Shown here piece after piece: positions 21,901 to 35,598 of a stretch of 64,000 nucleotides of DNA; the first letter of the stretch is position 1; every line of letters begins with the position of its first letter. Both the position numbers and the translations under genes were made by a program. The notes beneath the pieces are model-generated. The model made no database searches. It was not told where the DNA came from and worked only from the letters and a program-made list of their open reading frames with translations. Source of the DNA: Zychaea mexicana (taxonomy: Eukaryota > Mucoromycota > Mucoromycetes > Mucorales > Lichtheimiaceae); the NCBI RefSeq assembly GCF_025766255.1, contig NW_026516683.1:62001-126000 (forward strand), given 5' to 3'.

Positions 21901-24900
21901 ACTCAAGAGCCACAAGACGCGCAAAAGATACTTGCGTGCCTTTACATTCTTGTAGATACCTGCTGCTTGTAGATAGCAGCTCACGGCATTGTTTGCCCAG
22001 CTCAAATCTTTGGGATTTTCCTTGAAGCGACGATCATTGTATCGACCCCATTCGGCCCAAGCGCGTGGCATTGACAAGTCGATCTGGACGGCGTTAACAA
22101 ACGATTCATTGGCTTCGTTGAAATGATCCAATCGAGCAAGGAACATGCCCTTGAGCGTAAAGAACTCGGCCTTTTGCTGGTGTGTGAAGTACATCAAGTT
22201 GGTATTGTTGATCACGTCGAGACCGGCGGTCAGTTCATTTGGGTTTTGATAGTAGCATTTAGCTTGCTCGCGCAGCTTCAAGAAAGCTTCTTGAATCTCG
22301 ATGTTTGGCAGTGTGTAGATCTTGGTCAAGTAGTTGATGCATACATCATAGAGTTGGTGCTTGCGAGCGACATGAGCAAAGCGGTTAATGATCCAGGCCG
22401 TTTCGTGATAGCCGCGATAAGCAAATGAGTTGCCGGTACCAGCGTTCGGTGGACCTTGCTGTGGTTGCAACAAGGGGATCAGAGGCAGATAGGTACGGTT
22501 GATGGCGCTAAAGATATGTCGTCGCCAGGCAACAAGATCACTCCATACATTGATATCGTCCCACATGTTTGGCAGCCGTTCTCTCCAAGTGCCCAACAGA
22601 CTGCGGAGATCCTGCGATCGTTGGTCGAGATTCTGTGCAGTTGTAGTCATCAGACTGCTAAAGATCTGGCTAGCCTCTTGCAGCTCGAGGAACTGTTGAA
22701 AGTTTTGCAAGAGCGGAATATGGCTTTGAGCCACGATGCGTGGGAGCGCGTGCCATTTGCGAAGCGACAGTTGGACGCCTTCTTCACAGATACGTGTGAA
22801 TTCAGACAGTCTGTCATCGTTGGACTGTGATTTGATCAGTGACAAAAAGGCTTCAAACACCTTGTGGCGCGGTGTGGGCGTATCAGCAACCTGCTGCAAT
22901 GATTGTTCAAGCAATTCGCGTTCAGCGGTCCATTCCGACAGACGCCACGAGCATTCGAGCAAGAGGTTCATGTTGCCGTCGTGTTTGGCCAGATCGGTCA
23001 AGATATCCCATTGCTGCAGCTTTTGTGTGCAAGCGATCCAATGGTCTTCCCAGAGCATGTACTCGGACTCGGTAAAGGGCAATACCCCGCTACGCGCCTT
23101 GATCTGTGCGTTCTCATACATGTTTTGCGCCTGCATCCACATACCGCTTTGCTCGCATGATACAGCCACGTTGGTCTCGCTATAGGTGCTGCGACGTCGC
23201 CATAATCCATCAAACATGTCCTCTTCGTTGAGATCCGAATAAAGTTCTGCCAATGCATCTAGTGTTCGCTCACGATTGTTTTGATCGTCTTTGGAAGCAT
23301 CGGTGACACGGCCAATCACACCTGGCTGTTGCAAAATCTCCATAGCGGTGTGCCATGCGTCGTGGGTCTTGCCCAAGAACTTGATCAAGTGTGGCGGGAA
23401 CTTCATGGTTGAAGGCGTTTTGGCAATACCGGCAAGCAATGCCTGGATCACATTAGGCCGTCGTTCTGCCTGCTTGCTGTGATAGTCCTTGGTGAGCAAA
23501 TTGATCAGCAGCTTGGTCATATCGTGGCGCTCGGTGCCGCTCAAGTTTGTCCAGCACATAGGGAACAAATCAATCCAAATTTCGCGTGTCAGCTCGTCAT
23601 CCAGGTATTGTAGCTGTCGCACTGCCGAAACAGCATTGTTGACATCATATCCTTGCAGTTCCTTCAAAAACTTTTGGTGTTGAGAGACTAGTTTTTGGAC
23701 CTGATCTGGCACATCCACGTCCATAGGGTCATCCTGTTGTTGGCCGCCGACGATACTGATTGCTTTAATCTTTAGTGTATGTGGCAAAGTAACGGATGGA
23801 TTGGTCTTGACCACACCGAGCAGTAGATCCAACGCTTGGTGTAACCAGAAGGACTGAGCAAGGAATTCCCAGTTCTGCACGCCAATGATATAGCTCAAGC
23901 GTCCATACAGAGTGCGGGCAATGCTGCGATCAAATACACGCATGAACTGTGTACGGATTTGCGGATTATCGCTGCGCGTGCCAAGCAAAAAGGCATTCTC
24001 CAACCGCACAGTGAGCTCCGATCGAGCAAACGATGGGTTGCTGTAGATTTTGAGCACCAAATCCAGGTATTCCTCCGTCAATTTCTGATCGTTGCGATGC
24101 TCGACGGTCATCATCTTGACAAGCATGCCTGCTTTTTCCTTAATGGTCGGGAACGTTTCTGTCTTGTCCAACGTCCATTCGCTCAACATTTCCAACATGG
24201 TGCGCAACAGATTGATATCCGAAGATTTTTCAATGAGCTGGATCGAGTAGGTCAGGAACCAACGACGCTGATCGCCCAAATGGGAAATACGTTTCTTGAG
24301 CAACATTAAGACCAAAATCAGCAAGTTTCCAGAAGAATCTTGTCCTACACCCGATGAACCGGCATGCGACGGCGGCATCATGTGTTCCTTGGTCAGTTTC
24401 TGCAAGAGCTTGATGATACCAGGAATAAATTGATCCAAGTGTTCGCTGCGACTGCTGCTGGCAGCTTGAAGTAATTTCAAAACGGCATAGATACCGTTGT
24501 TGCTATTGCTGCCCATGCCATCCGTGATCGTAGAGTTGACAAGCGAGACAAATGCAGCCACGTCAGGATGTTGCTGTTCCTGCTCTGCGTTCTCTGCGGG
24601 TGTCGTGCCATGAATCGCTTGGAAGATGCGTACAAGCACGGGATGGAGGACGTTTTGAATGCGGACATGGTCGGATTTCACACTAGTTTCCAACAATCGG
24701 TAAAGTTGGTTCATGTTGACAATAAACCACTCGGATGGCTTGTGCGCAATATCGATATTGAGCACTTCAAGTGCGCTGCAGACGCTGGGGATCAGAATCT
24801 CGCTCATATCCTTGACTGTCAACGTGCGTTCCAAATGAGAGAACTTGACATGCACGTCTGACCACATGGACTCGTTCAAAAACTCCTTCATCAATTCCAA

Positions 24901-27900
24901 GACCCGTTGGACCAATCGACGCTGGATCATATCTTGAGGATTATAGATCGTGCATGCCAATCGCACCAGGTAGCCGATGAGGTTTTCGCGTAATGCCAGG
25001 TTGGGTGCATACTCTTTGTCGTTGCTACTGTTTGCTGCTGTGGCAGCTGTGGTAGTGGGAGTGGCTGATCCTGCTTCAGCGTTGCTGGTCGCAGGCGATG
25101 ATGTTGATGCTCCTGGCGTTGTTGCCGACGAAGCTGCTGCTGGTGTAGTAGCTGTTGCTCCGGATTCTGAACGAAGCTTCTTGCGCGATGCTGCTGTCGT
25201 ATCCGCTTCTGTTGCCTTTCTCTTGGGTGACATGGGCGTATCCCCGTCTGCATCCTTCTTAGGCTGTGCTTCCATACGAGTTCTTTCCCACTTGATAATT
25301 AGTTCAGACAGTTCCACAGTGAGCAGCTTGTGTTCGGGCGTCGCATTCTGGAACAGTCCAAGCTTGGGTAAAGTATTAACAATCTGAGGCAAGAAATGCT
25401 CGCGGTAGTCGTAAAACAGGTCTGGCTGGCGGACAAGGAGCTGGTACACGTTCACCATTTGTGAGATACTGTGAGTATCTTCGACCACCACCTTACGCGT
25501 CAAACGCACCCATGTAGGTACTCGCTCGCCGTTGTTTAATGGCACTCGTTTAGGCAGCACCGGCGCAAGGATATCCAGGCCTTGCTTGACAAGACCACGA
25601 GCTTCTGACAAATGGGCACGGAGCAAAGCTTGATAGATCTGAATAGCAATCTTGCTTGGCGTTTCGTAGGCGGCAATGAAACGCGCAATCAGAACATAGG
25701 CAGACTGCTTGCTTGTGGCGTCTTCGAGTCGCAGATAGTTCCAGCCAAACTTGATGACTTCTTTGCGCAGGTCGGCCAAAAGCTGCGGCGCATACTGGAC
25801 GATCATGGCCGTGAGTTGCAACAGCTCGATACGCAGGGAGTCTTTTGCGTATCGATTATCATCGAGCGATTCCTTGGTGAGTTGACCCCAGAGCTTGAAA
25901 TCGAGCTGCTCCATCATCTTGACATCGAAAATCTCGGTGTATCCTCTACTATCGCTGCTGACAAAGGAGACGAGCAAAGCAGGGTTGATGACATGTCGCA
26001 GTGCCATCATCTTGAGCGCGTTTGAGTACGACGAATCCGAGAACAGTTGCAAAAATTTATCCATCATCTTGCGCTTGCGAGCGGTCGTGAACTTCATGGC
26101 CACGTCCTCCAAAAAGAATGCCCGCAAGAACGACAAGTCCATCACGGTTTCATGCGCAAACAAGGAAACGAGGTCAAACACAACCTCGATGTCGTCCTGG
26201 GAAGAACGAAGATAGGCGATAAAGATCTGCGCCAAGTAGAAAGATTCGCGTGTAGCCTGGATACCTTGCTGATCCTCTTTCTTCATATCCTCAAAACGGG
26301 CCGGTGTGCGCCACAATGTGAGCAGGCAGCTCAAGACTTCTTTCTGGCTAGCCAACCAATCCGGCTCATATTTGATCATCTGGCGTACAATGAGCACACC
26401 CTGGTAATGCATCGTGGCATTATCTGTGACGTTGAATGTCTTGTTGACGAGTTCGGTGGGCGATTTGGCAACTTCGTCACGCAACGGCGTAGCATTTTCG
26501 GTACCAAGGATATCGACAAACAAGCGGCTATGCTGTGGCTGATCCAATCGTTCGTAAAAGTACGCCACAGTCTCGGTAGGATACCGGTTTAGATACTTGA
26601 TCAAATTGGGTCGGAACGGACTCGACACGGTGCGACGAATGTCCTTTTCCATATCAATGACGACCGTGACAAGATCGTTCAAAAAGATGTGTGCGGCCGC
26701 CGGAAGCAGGTGGAAAATATTGAGAATGGCGACAATGATTTTGACTTCGTGGTTCTCGTTCAAGGATTTGCCTGCAGCTTCTTGCAATACCTTGGGATCA
26801 GCCCATTGCTTCAAGTGGTCCAACAGCTTTTTACCGATTTCGACCTTAAAGTAGTTCGTAAGTAGCTCCAAAAGACGAGCGAGACCTTCTAAACCAGCCA
26901 CACTGAGCGTCTTGTGATTTGACAAGGTGGTCAATATCGGTCGAAGGCCTTGTTGCAACAGCTCCTTGGGCAACTTGTGCTGCTGGGCAAGCACTTGTTT
27001 TAAGCCACGATGAGCGGCTTCGACGACTTCGGGTGATTTAGAGTACAACGACTTGAAAAAGACTTGAATTATACGGGCCCGAGTATGTGTTTGTCGCTGA
27101 CTCGAGAAATCAGAGCAGGCCATGGCTGCAGACAACAACTTGATGCAAACGATGCGTAAATTCATCAACGAAGTAGCATTCTTGTATTGCGAGCTACGAC
27201 TGACAAGTGCTTGATCCTCGGCATCTGCAAGTGCCAATGCTTCGTGTAACAACCGGATCAACTCTTCATTGAAATCTAGGAACGGAGGACGCAGCGTCAA
27301 GCAGTAAGTGATGGCATCAATGTGACCGATCTGCATTGCAAACGGCAAGGCGCGCAAAGGTTTGGCAAAGATGGGTGCAACAAGGCGTTCTCGCACAGGT
27401 GCCAGCAGCTCGGTAACCTCGTTACCAGTAAGATCAGCGAGCAGCTGGAATGACGACTGAATGGTTTCCCGGACAGCGCTGTTGGAGTTGGACAATTCGC
27501 TCAGGAGCAACGAGATCAAATGATGAAACTTCTGTTGGGCTTCCTGCGAATCCTCTTCATCGGGCCGGTTGCACACCTTGAGAACGTGCGATAAGGTATG
27601 CGTTGCTTCAGCGGTGTTGATGTTGGCCATTTCGGGAGACGCGTCCTTGAGGACAAAGAGCAGCGATCGAATAAAGTCGAGCTCGTGTTCGCGCATCCAC
27701 TTGGTTCCCATGTCGAGTTGGTGGCTCATAATGTTGATGCCCAGACAGCCACCGCGTTTTTTATACCATTCTTGCTTGTAGCAGCACGAGCAGAACTGTG
27801 ATGCAAACACGCGGAAGATGGGAAGACGTGACACGGCTTCCTTGCCACCCAGCACAGTGACAGCAGTGTCGAAGCAAAGCTGCAAAACTTGTTCAGCACG

Positions 27901-30900
27901 CTTACGTAAGTTGCCATCCTCGGAAGAGATGACTTCGACCACGGCTTCAACGAGTACAGTCGTGTTGAGATTTTGTACCGCCAAACGTTCTTCCATCATA
28001 TCCGACAATGGCTTTTTTCCACCTTCGAGTGCGTCCATGGCCTCACCAATATGCAGCAGTGTAAAATGACGGCAAACACTCTGGAAGAATTCCCAGGCCT
28101 CTTCGCTCAGAGACGGAATGGTGGATGCTTTCATGATGGAGACAAATATGGTTCGTAGTGCATCTTCTTGAGCAAGTCGTTTCGAGAGGTACTTGGTATA
28201 TCCATTGCCAGACAGGCGCTTCGGTTTCATTCCATTCTCGAAGAGCGCATTACCAACGACTGTGCTTTCTCCTTCTGCCGGTGTTGACTTGTCGCCTTGC
28301 TCCTCGTTGTTCTCGTCATTTGATCCAGAGCCAGATCCTGCCGTATTATCTGCATCTTCTTCATCCGAATCATCAAGCAATTGCATCTTGACGCGCTGAT
28401 ACAGTGCTTTCGGTAATTCCTCTGTTCCCTCATCCAGCTCGAGCATTAGAATTAAATTGGCCTTCAAGAAGTCGTATGCGTATTTCTTGTAAAATGGGCT
28501 GACATCAGACCGCTCCAAGGTTCGGGCAGCCACTTGCATCGATTTATCGAGAGGTAGCGTGTATGGTGTCGTGTTCGGATCAAATGTCACCTCGACAGAA
28601 ACGCCGCTTTCGATGCGAGAATTATATTCGAGCTTAGGTGGACTTTTGAGCATGCGTCGATTACGGCCACCGAGTTTGCCAAGGATGCGCATAGCGGCAT
28701 GGCTGTGTTGCTGGTTGTACGGTAGCGGCTTCAAGTGACTCCACAAGGCATCCATCAATTCCTTCATGACAGGCGCCATGATATGATCAAGAAACTCGGG
28801 GTTGAGATTGTCGTTACACAGCTCCATTGTACGCAAACCTTGAGACACCAATTCTTGATCTGCTTGCAGAGCAATCACCAGAGGACGCATCAAATAGGGA
28901 AGATACGGCAACAATGTGCTCAGCCGAACAGGCACAGCCAAGCAAAGCTCAACAAACAAGTTCCGCATTTCAGGCTTGTGAGCGAGCGTAAGGAGCGAGT
29001 TGAGGTTTTCCAATAGTATTTGCAGCAACGGGGACACTTCTTTGTACAGCAATTCGAAACGACCGCCACCAATGCTCTTGAAAAGCGCGCGTAAGAGCAA
29101 AAAGTAGTTGGCCGGTTCTTTGGCTCTGGCTGACAGCTTAAAACACGACATGACAAGGTTGGCGAGATAAGGTTGCAAGATCGACTCGTTTGCATCTGGG
29201 AACAGGTTGACAGCCATAAATGCCAGTCGGAAAAGATGCAGCATGACGGCCGAATAATGCATGTCGTCGTCACCAAGCCGTTCAATGCGATCGATCAAGA
29301 AGCGGAACAAGATGCCAGCAAATCCTTGGGACGACACCTCGGTCACCAAGAAGTACTGCGCGATATGAATTAGCATTGGGTTGACGAGCATCCGTTCAAA
29401 AAAGAATTCGATTTGTGATGCAAAGATTTCTTGGAAAACGGCTGGATCAATCAGCGTAAACACGATCGAAAACATGTCGAGGATCTCTTTTTCACCCGAA
29501 GCTTGAGTGCCGAGTTTCAATGACAGTTCGTTTGATCCGATGGATGTTTCGCTCTTTTCGGGTTCGTTGCGACCATGATTTGGCGGCGAGCAGTCTGCGC
29601 CATAGTTGTCGACATTGTAGTATTCGAAGCATACCAATCCTTCTCGGAATAGGCGTAAAAAGGTCTCGACGTCGTCTTGTGAGAATCGGCGAGCAAATTG
29701 ACCGTATGCTTGGGGGTTGGCTTCAAAGCCTGCTGGCGGTTGAGGATTACAATGTCGCAAGCCGATGAACAACGGCTTCAAACCAAGAGCCAAGTTTCTG
29801 AACAAGAATCGTCCATCTACACCATTTGAGTTTTCTCATTGTTGTCAGAACATACGCTATTTAACCTGAGAGGTCGTGATAAGTAAGAAAGGTACTAACC
29901 CTTGATGCCATCATGAGACGAGTCTGGAATAAATGTGGCAGTATGAATGGATCTTTTCTTATCAAAGTCGAAATCTTCTAGCTCGTTGCTTGTCGTGTCC
30001 ATATCGGACTCAGTAGCAGTGTCGGCTCGCTTTTTCTTTTTGTAATGCCGTAAGCAAGACTTGAATTGGATGTTGAGGGCGGCAAACTTGCTTGCAAAGG
30101 CGTCCAATATTCGCATTAACAATTCGCGACCTAATAGATGGTGCGAATAATATTGTTGTCAGTATTTACAAGATTTTAAAACCCTCAACTGTTTGGAGGT
30201 CTTTTTTTCGTCTGAAATTACCGTCTTCTTTGTTCGGTATTTTGATGATACAGTCGATCAAATTGAGAAGCAATTTGCCGCACATTGTTTGGATGCTTGG
30301 TGCCAGTGTCGCGTCGTGGAGGTTGCGTGAATAGATGCATACGGTTCGTAAAAGTTGTTGAGGGCTCAAGTCTGATCGAATATGATGGACCAAATCAGCA
30401 AGCATACTGTAGGCTAACGGTCTGTGTAATAATAAATTTATACAATCCATCAACTGTTAGAGATCCAATATCACATCCGGCACCACCGTTCTATATGGAT
30501 CCCTCCCACTCAGATATAAACAAACATACCGTAAGGTGTCGTGTGATGTTACTCCTGTTCCAATCAAGACTTTTTCGTTTAGTAGCAAGTCGATTTTAGA
30601 AACGAAGGATTGGCGGAAGTCGGTGGATAAGATGTGTCGTGTGGCAACAAGCAGTTCCTAAGATACAAAAAGTATACGATTAGCATCACAACGAGTAAAG
30701 AGCTCTTTAGACTTGTTTCTTACTTTTCGGGTGGCGGATGATTCTGGAGGGCATTCTCGCAAAAGGCGAAGTACGAATTCAGGGATTTGATTTTGGTAGG
30801 GTCGGAGGACTTGGTTATAGCTTCGCAGGATGTAAGCCAAAAATGACATGGTCTAGCAGATAACACTCAGTTCAGTTTACCCACCGTTGGTACTATTGCT

Positions 30901-32173
30901 GTATGACAGCAGCATTGCAAGTGCTATGCAACAAAAGAAAGGAGAACATACCTTGACTTGAGCAACTAGAAAGTCGTTGTACACGGACCGGTTTCGGATT
31001 TCTGGACTAACACCCACAAACACTTCACCACGTGCCCGTGCCTGAGCAGAAGCCTCTTGTTGTGGTCGAGCTTCAAGCTTCAGGGTCTGTTGAGAGTCAA
31101 GATAGACGAGAGATTAATATAGACACGTAGCAACGCTAAGAAGCATGAATATGGTTGCTAGAAGGACTGACCTGGAAAATAAGTGGAACGAACTTCATGA
31201 TGTTTTCGCCTGCGTATTTACGATGTGATTGGAAAAGGAGTACAACGATGATGGGACATTCAGTGAGTACTTTAAAACTGAAAAGACCTTTGGGCAGAAC
31301 TTTGGAAGGTGTTTCGGGCGTATCTGCCGCCGGAGACATTGGCCGTGGTGAAGCTGCCAAAAGAGGGTGTGGTCCAGGCTAATACATAAAACGAAGCTTT
31401 CAGCATCATTTCAAGTAACAACAACTCTGACGTATCACATCATAACACAATGCACTGGAAATGTTCTTACCGTTACTGCACCAGCTGGAGTTGTAGGCGC
31501 GTCGAATGCATCCTTGACTGTCTGTTCCATGTTTTGGTATATTTCCTGGACGATATCCAAGAATGGCTGGACTTGATCTTCGAGTACATGGCGAAATGAT
31601 CGATGCAAGTCAATGATGATCTTGACGCATACGACGGCGTTTTCTTCGTTCTCGACTCGTAAAAGGTGCATCAACGTCTTGCACAGCTCAGTTGCATGTT
31701 CTTTTAGCGGTTCGGTTTGTGGCAGTCGGTAGATGATTTCCAGTATGATATTTCGCAATTTCTAATAGGGGGAGAAACGTTTGTATTACAAGAAGTAAAA
31801 GAATGGTTAGAATCGACTCTATCATTGTTTTACTAGACGCATTATGATATTCATTGATATCCGTTGTACCTGCTCGGGTGCGTTGCTGATGAAAACCGGA
31901 GAGCCATTTTGCAGTATGTCAATGAATACAGGTATTAAAGTCTGTAAGAACCTCGGGTACTCCAAGGTTTGGAATATTTCAACTTGATCTCGTAGTTCGT
32001 TCGCGATCGTAACTTTTAGACTGACAGCTATATAACACGATTGAATAGGGCACGTTCAATAAATACCATTAGTATGGGACGATGGCCTAGCCTTTTATTC
32101 GCCATGCTTTTTGTTTTGTACCTAATTTGGGGTCACCCAGACGGTGCGCGTATACTTCAAGTGTTGTTGTCAT
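18901..32173 (-). CDS. TRA1: TRA1, PIKK-family pseudokinase scaffold of SAGA and NuA4
   Basis: Activator-docking scaffold shared by the SAGA and NuA4 histone acetyltransferases (TRRAP orthologue), nuclear. Fifteen exons with consistent phase: complement(join(18901..19334,19434..19611,19694..20260,20356..20664,20740..21648,21733..29816,29900..30130,30222..30421,30530..30657,30724..30852,30952..31086,31172..31378,31471..31761,31870..32027,32122..32173)), about 4003 aa against about 3740-3830 in yeast and human. HEAT-type helices fill the N-terminal two thirds, including the giant 8-kb exon; then FAT (YLPLIPLLQ..., INRFAHVARKH), a PI3K-like domain without a usable catalytic loop (RRLTIRGHDGSLHPFLIQNP), and an FATC end CTWMPWL. 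Extra length comes from low-complexity inserts: acidic Ser/Gly (near 28300), Ser/Thr/Ala after an SPKRKA basic patch (near 25100), and an Ala/Gln/Asn stretch in exon 20740..21648. The 75-nt intron 20665..20739 is in frame without a stop. Confidence 0.96.
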
Positions 32174-33098
32174 TTCTGTCGTTCGTGTGCGTGTGAGTGC
32201 GTAAGAAAACTGGCTAGTAACTTTGTTCGATCGTAGTAGGTGTTATTCGGAGGGCAGGAAGAGAGGGTGAGAGAGTGAGAGAGAAGGCAAGGTTCTCGTT
32301 TACGTGGTCGTGGTCGTGGTTGTGGTGGTGGTGGTGGTGGCGAAATGAGGAGTTGACACACAACAAAGAAAAAGGCTGCTTTTTTTACACACACAGAGTA
32401 AATATTTAATGGAAATCGGTTTTGGCAGCAAAGAGGGACCGTCGGGGAGACGTTCAAAAATTCAAGAGTTATAGGAATTTGTGGGTCACGTGATGGGACC
32501 GCTTTTGCCATTTCACTTACTAGGACTGCTGTTACCCGTTTTATTAATCCCACACCAACAACCGCGCCTACAAGCAAAAGCAGGCACATGATTTGGCTCT
32601 TCTTCTATATAGTGAGTGTCAGATCCCGGAATCTATTTTCTCTACTGATTCATCAAAAAATAAGATACTAATACTGATGGGGTATCTAAAGACATATCCA
32701 ACATCATCATCTTTTGACGTTTTATTAAATTGGTGGTCCGATAAAGGCATATTATTTCCCTGCTGTTACTTTTTAAGGTAGCACTATTTTCTAGTAGATG
32801 AATTACTGCAAAGGACAAGCCTTACGGTATGCTAGACACATTTGTTTATTTTATCCTTGAGAAACTCTATCATCGTAAATTGAAATTATTACCAAGAGCT
32901 TTACGGAAAAATAAGAGAACGAAAAAAGTTAGCAATGCAACTAAGGAGGTAGGCAACAGGCTGAAGAGAAAGGGTAAAACGATCCAACCACGTACGCACG
33001 ATAATGGAATGCTATTTTATCAGGTATAATAATTCGCTATCGCAAACTTCATCAGCTCTTTCTCTGCTTTATATGTTTTTTGTATACAGTCTAATAAA
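32174..33098. other. Shared upstream region of TRA1 and the LEA-like gene
   Basis: Divergent promoter region. Features: GGTGGTGGTGG run at 32327-32340, purine run 32245-32290, and a TGTATACAG acceptor-like site at 33081-33089 just before the LEA-like ATG, suggesting a 5'-UTR intron. A plus ORF at 32829-33029 is basic but unrecognised and has no convincing links. Confidence 0.45.
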
Positions 33099-34161
33099 AT
33101 GTACACACATAACCCTTTAACATATCCTGCGAGTGATATGCCAGGTAAAAATGGTGGTGCCTCTATCTTCCGAAAGACAATGTCCATAGGTAAATACTTA
33201 CCATTGTCATTCCCTATATATCATATCAACGGTAACGGCGGCACAATACCATTGCTATAATGATCGTCTAAATCACAGGAGGATACGCTTACTATAATGA
33301 TATACCCTACCCTCGTGAGAAGAAACCCACGGAAACAGCTGAAATCGTACCCACAAAGCGAAGATCATGTACACGACATCTATGCTGTCCATGTTGTATG
33401 TGTTTTCCATACTGGATGCGTTGTATTTGCTGTTTCTTTTTTCTTCTACTCTTTGCAGCTGCTGGATTCGCCACCACCTTTGTTGCGACGCAATTCAAGG
33501 TTCCTCAGGTCAAATTTTATGGCCTCACGGATCATCCATCAGGTCTGCCACGTTTCATCAAGACGAGCACCAATGCGTTTGATATTAATATTGGCTTAAA
33601 TATTGGTGTTGTAAATCCAAACATGGCAAGCGTCACATTTGAAAAAATTATGGCAACGGTATATATCGTGATTAAACAGTATCAGAAGGAAGAAACAAGC
33701 GCTTTTTCTTATTATTGCCGTCGATCGATGATTGATTTTGTCATTCCTTTTCACTAATTTACTACAAACAAGGCATATTATCCAACAGCACCTACAAAAT
33801 CGATTGGAGGAGGAGAGCTATCGAATCTTGCTATCAATTCTCATGCAACGACGAACTTTACGTTTCCATTCAAAGTAAAATTTGACACATCTAAAGACGA
33901 GGAGCAGAAGATGCTGCTAGACATATCTCAGAAATGCGGTTTAACGGGTGGCGAAAAGAAGGATCTTGTAGTCAATTATTCGCTGACACCCACTGTTCGT
34001 ATTATTGGGTTTCCAATTTCCGCAGTCATCAGAAACTCTGTCCGACTGCCTTGTCCACCATTGGGTGAGCATGATGTTTTTGCTTGGTAAAATATAAAAG
34101 ATATATTTGTTTATACTAATTCTTTATCTTCTTCCGTATAATAGATTCTCTTAAATTGTAG
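33099..34161 (+). CDS. Single-pass membrane protein with LEA-2-like domain
   Basis: Model join(33099..33189,33279..33658,33773..34064,34145..34161), 259 aa. A short cytosolic N-terminus rich in Tyr/Pro leads to a Cys-dense stretch (CTRHLCCPCCMCFPYWMRC, about residues 63-81, candidate palmitoylation) next to one transmembrane helix (CFFFLLLFAAAGFATTFVA, near 84-102). The outer part has NTFDINIGL-type and NFTFPFKVKFD strands and ends VRIIGFPISAVIRNSV plus PCPPLDSLKL. This layout matches fungal LEA_2/NDR1-like proteins (vacuolar or plasma membrane, role unknown). The terminal exon has 17 nt. An ACAG acceptor-like site lies 10 bp before the ATG, so the 5' UTR is probably spliced. Confidence 0.78.
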
Positions 34162-34190
34162 TTTAACTGTTGTAATTACTAGCCACACTG

Positions 34191-34221
<31 letters not shown>

Positions 34222-34640
34222 GCCTATTATGAAGTCTATACTTGATGAAGGCTATACTTGTATACGACTGATTCTCTGACTATGTATCGAAATTCATGCA
34301 TACCCGGTGCCTATATATAGCAACGTAATTCCGGTGACGACATATTACTGGGAAAGGGACTTGTCCAATGGATACCATGGTTGTCATTGAATAAGTACAT
34401 TTACTATGCACGCTCACGTTTAGAATTAATAGTCACGGGAGCCACTGAGGGCTTATTGAGCAAATAAAGGGGTGAAGGTGCAGTGCAACAGCCGTGCACG
34501 AGCGTGTGAACGGCTATAAAGTTGACGACCCCCTCCGTCACCGTCTATGGTTACACAAGTCGAGAATCCACAGTACCACGCGTTGTAAACGAGAAGAACC
34601 TCAATCCTTGTTCTCGCTTTAGTCATTTCCCATCACCATT
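34162..34640. other. Intergenic region with (TA)n microsatellite and HIT-gene promoter
   Basis: A (TA)n run spans 34191-34218. GGCTATAAAG at about 34512-34521 is a TATA-like element about 125 bp before the HIT-family ATG. Confidence 0.6.
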
Positions 34641-35598
34641 ATGACAAACAACAACTTGATTGACGACTGCATTTTCTGCAAAATTATTCGGTATGCTTGC
34701 TTAACTCAATATACTCGCTCATTGACCTTGCTTGCCGAAATGGATGAATTATACCTGCCAACAACAATTGGTCAAACTCACACGACCCTCTTTATATGAT
34801 TACAGTGGCGAAATCCCTTCGCACAAGATTGCCGAGACCGATAAGGCGTAAGTTTTCTCTTTTTTTAGGCTACTTTAAACCAGTTGGAGAAAATGCTGGT
34901 TTATTAATATAAAGACGGTTTCCCTATTTCTATGGTGTAGTTGCGCGTTCCTGGATATCAATCCGATCAGCGAGGGTCATTGCGTAAGTTTATTGTGGCT
35001 GTTAATATTTTAAGAAAAAGCAAACGTATCAATTGAAAGAGGGAGTAATTAATAATGTGTTTTTTATAGTTGGTGATTCCCAAGTGTAAGCAAATAAGAC
35101 ACTTTTAATTGAACGTCTTCCTTACCGATACATTTCACTGTATTAGACCACGGCGAGTTTTTCCATCAAATTCCTGACGACTATCTTGCCGACATTTTGC
35201 CTCTTGCCCGAAAGGTCGCACTTGCCAGCGGTCTTGATGAAGCGCAATACAACTTGCTTCAGGTACTATATACTTAATATCTTTCTTTTGTCGAAGTTAT
35301 TTCTTCCGGCTCATCACAAAAATTTTATAATACTGAATATTGCTCCTTCATACTACTTTAGAACAATGGTCCCATGGCTCACCAGGTATGGCATCTACCC
35401 ACTCAAGACCGATATGTATGCTTGTAAGCTGTTTGCTCATATTGTTATACGTTTTTGCTTTAGGTCGTTCCCCACGTTCATTTCCATATCATTCCCAAAC
35501 CTAGAAAGGAGGAAGGTTTGATCGTTGGCTGGCCCATGAAGGAAGCTTCTCAAGATAAGCTCAAGGGTACCTTAAACCGCATCAAGGAGAAGCTGTAA
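34641..35598 (+). CDS. HNT1: HIT-family nucleotide phosphoramidase (Hnt1/HINT-like)
   Basis: Hydrolyses adenosine 5'-monophosphoramidate-type substrates; cytosolic or nuclear. Model join(34641..34690,34806..34847,34941..34983,35070..35085,35147..35262,35362..35385,35464..35598), 141 aa, typical HINT length. Residues: CIFCKII near the N-terminus (10-16), GEIPSHKI, FLDINPISEGHCLVIPKYHG (about 35-55) and the catalytic histidine triad VVPHVHFHIIPKP (about 100-112; His-x-His-x-His). Seven exons in under 1 kb include one of 16 nt and one of 24 nt. The 16-nt exon uses AAG-T before GTAAGC so that the family's PKYHG is restored. All introns are GT-AG. Confidence 0.95.

Noticed and set aside
25612..26592. 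Plus-strand ORFs of 100-180 codons across 22-29 kb
   Set aside because: They are antisense shadows of the single 8-kb TRA1 exon.
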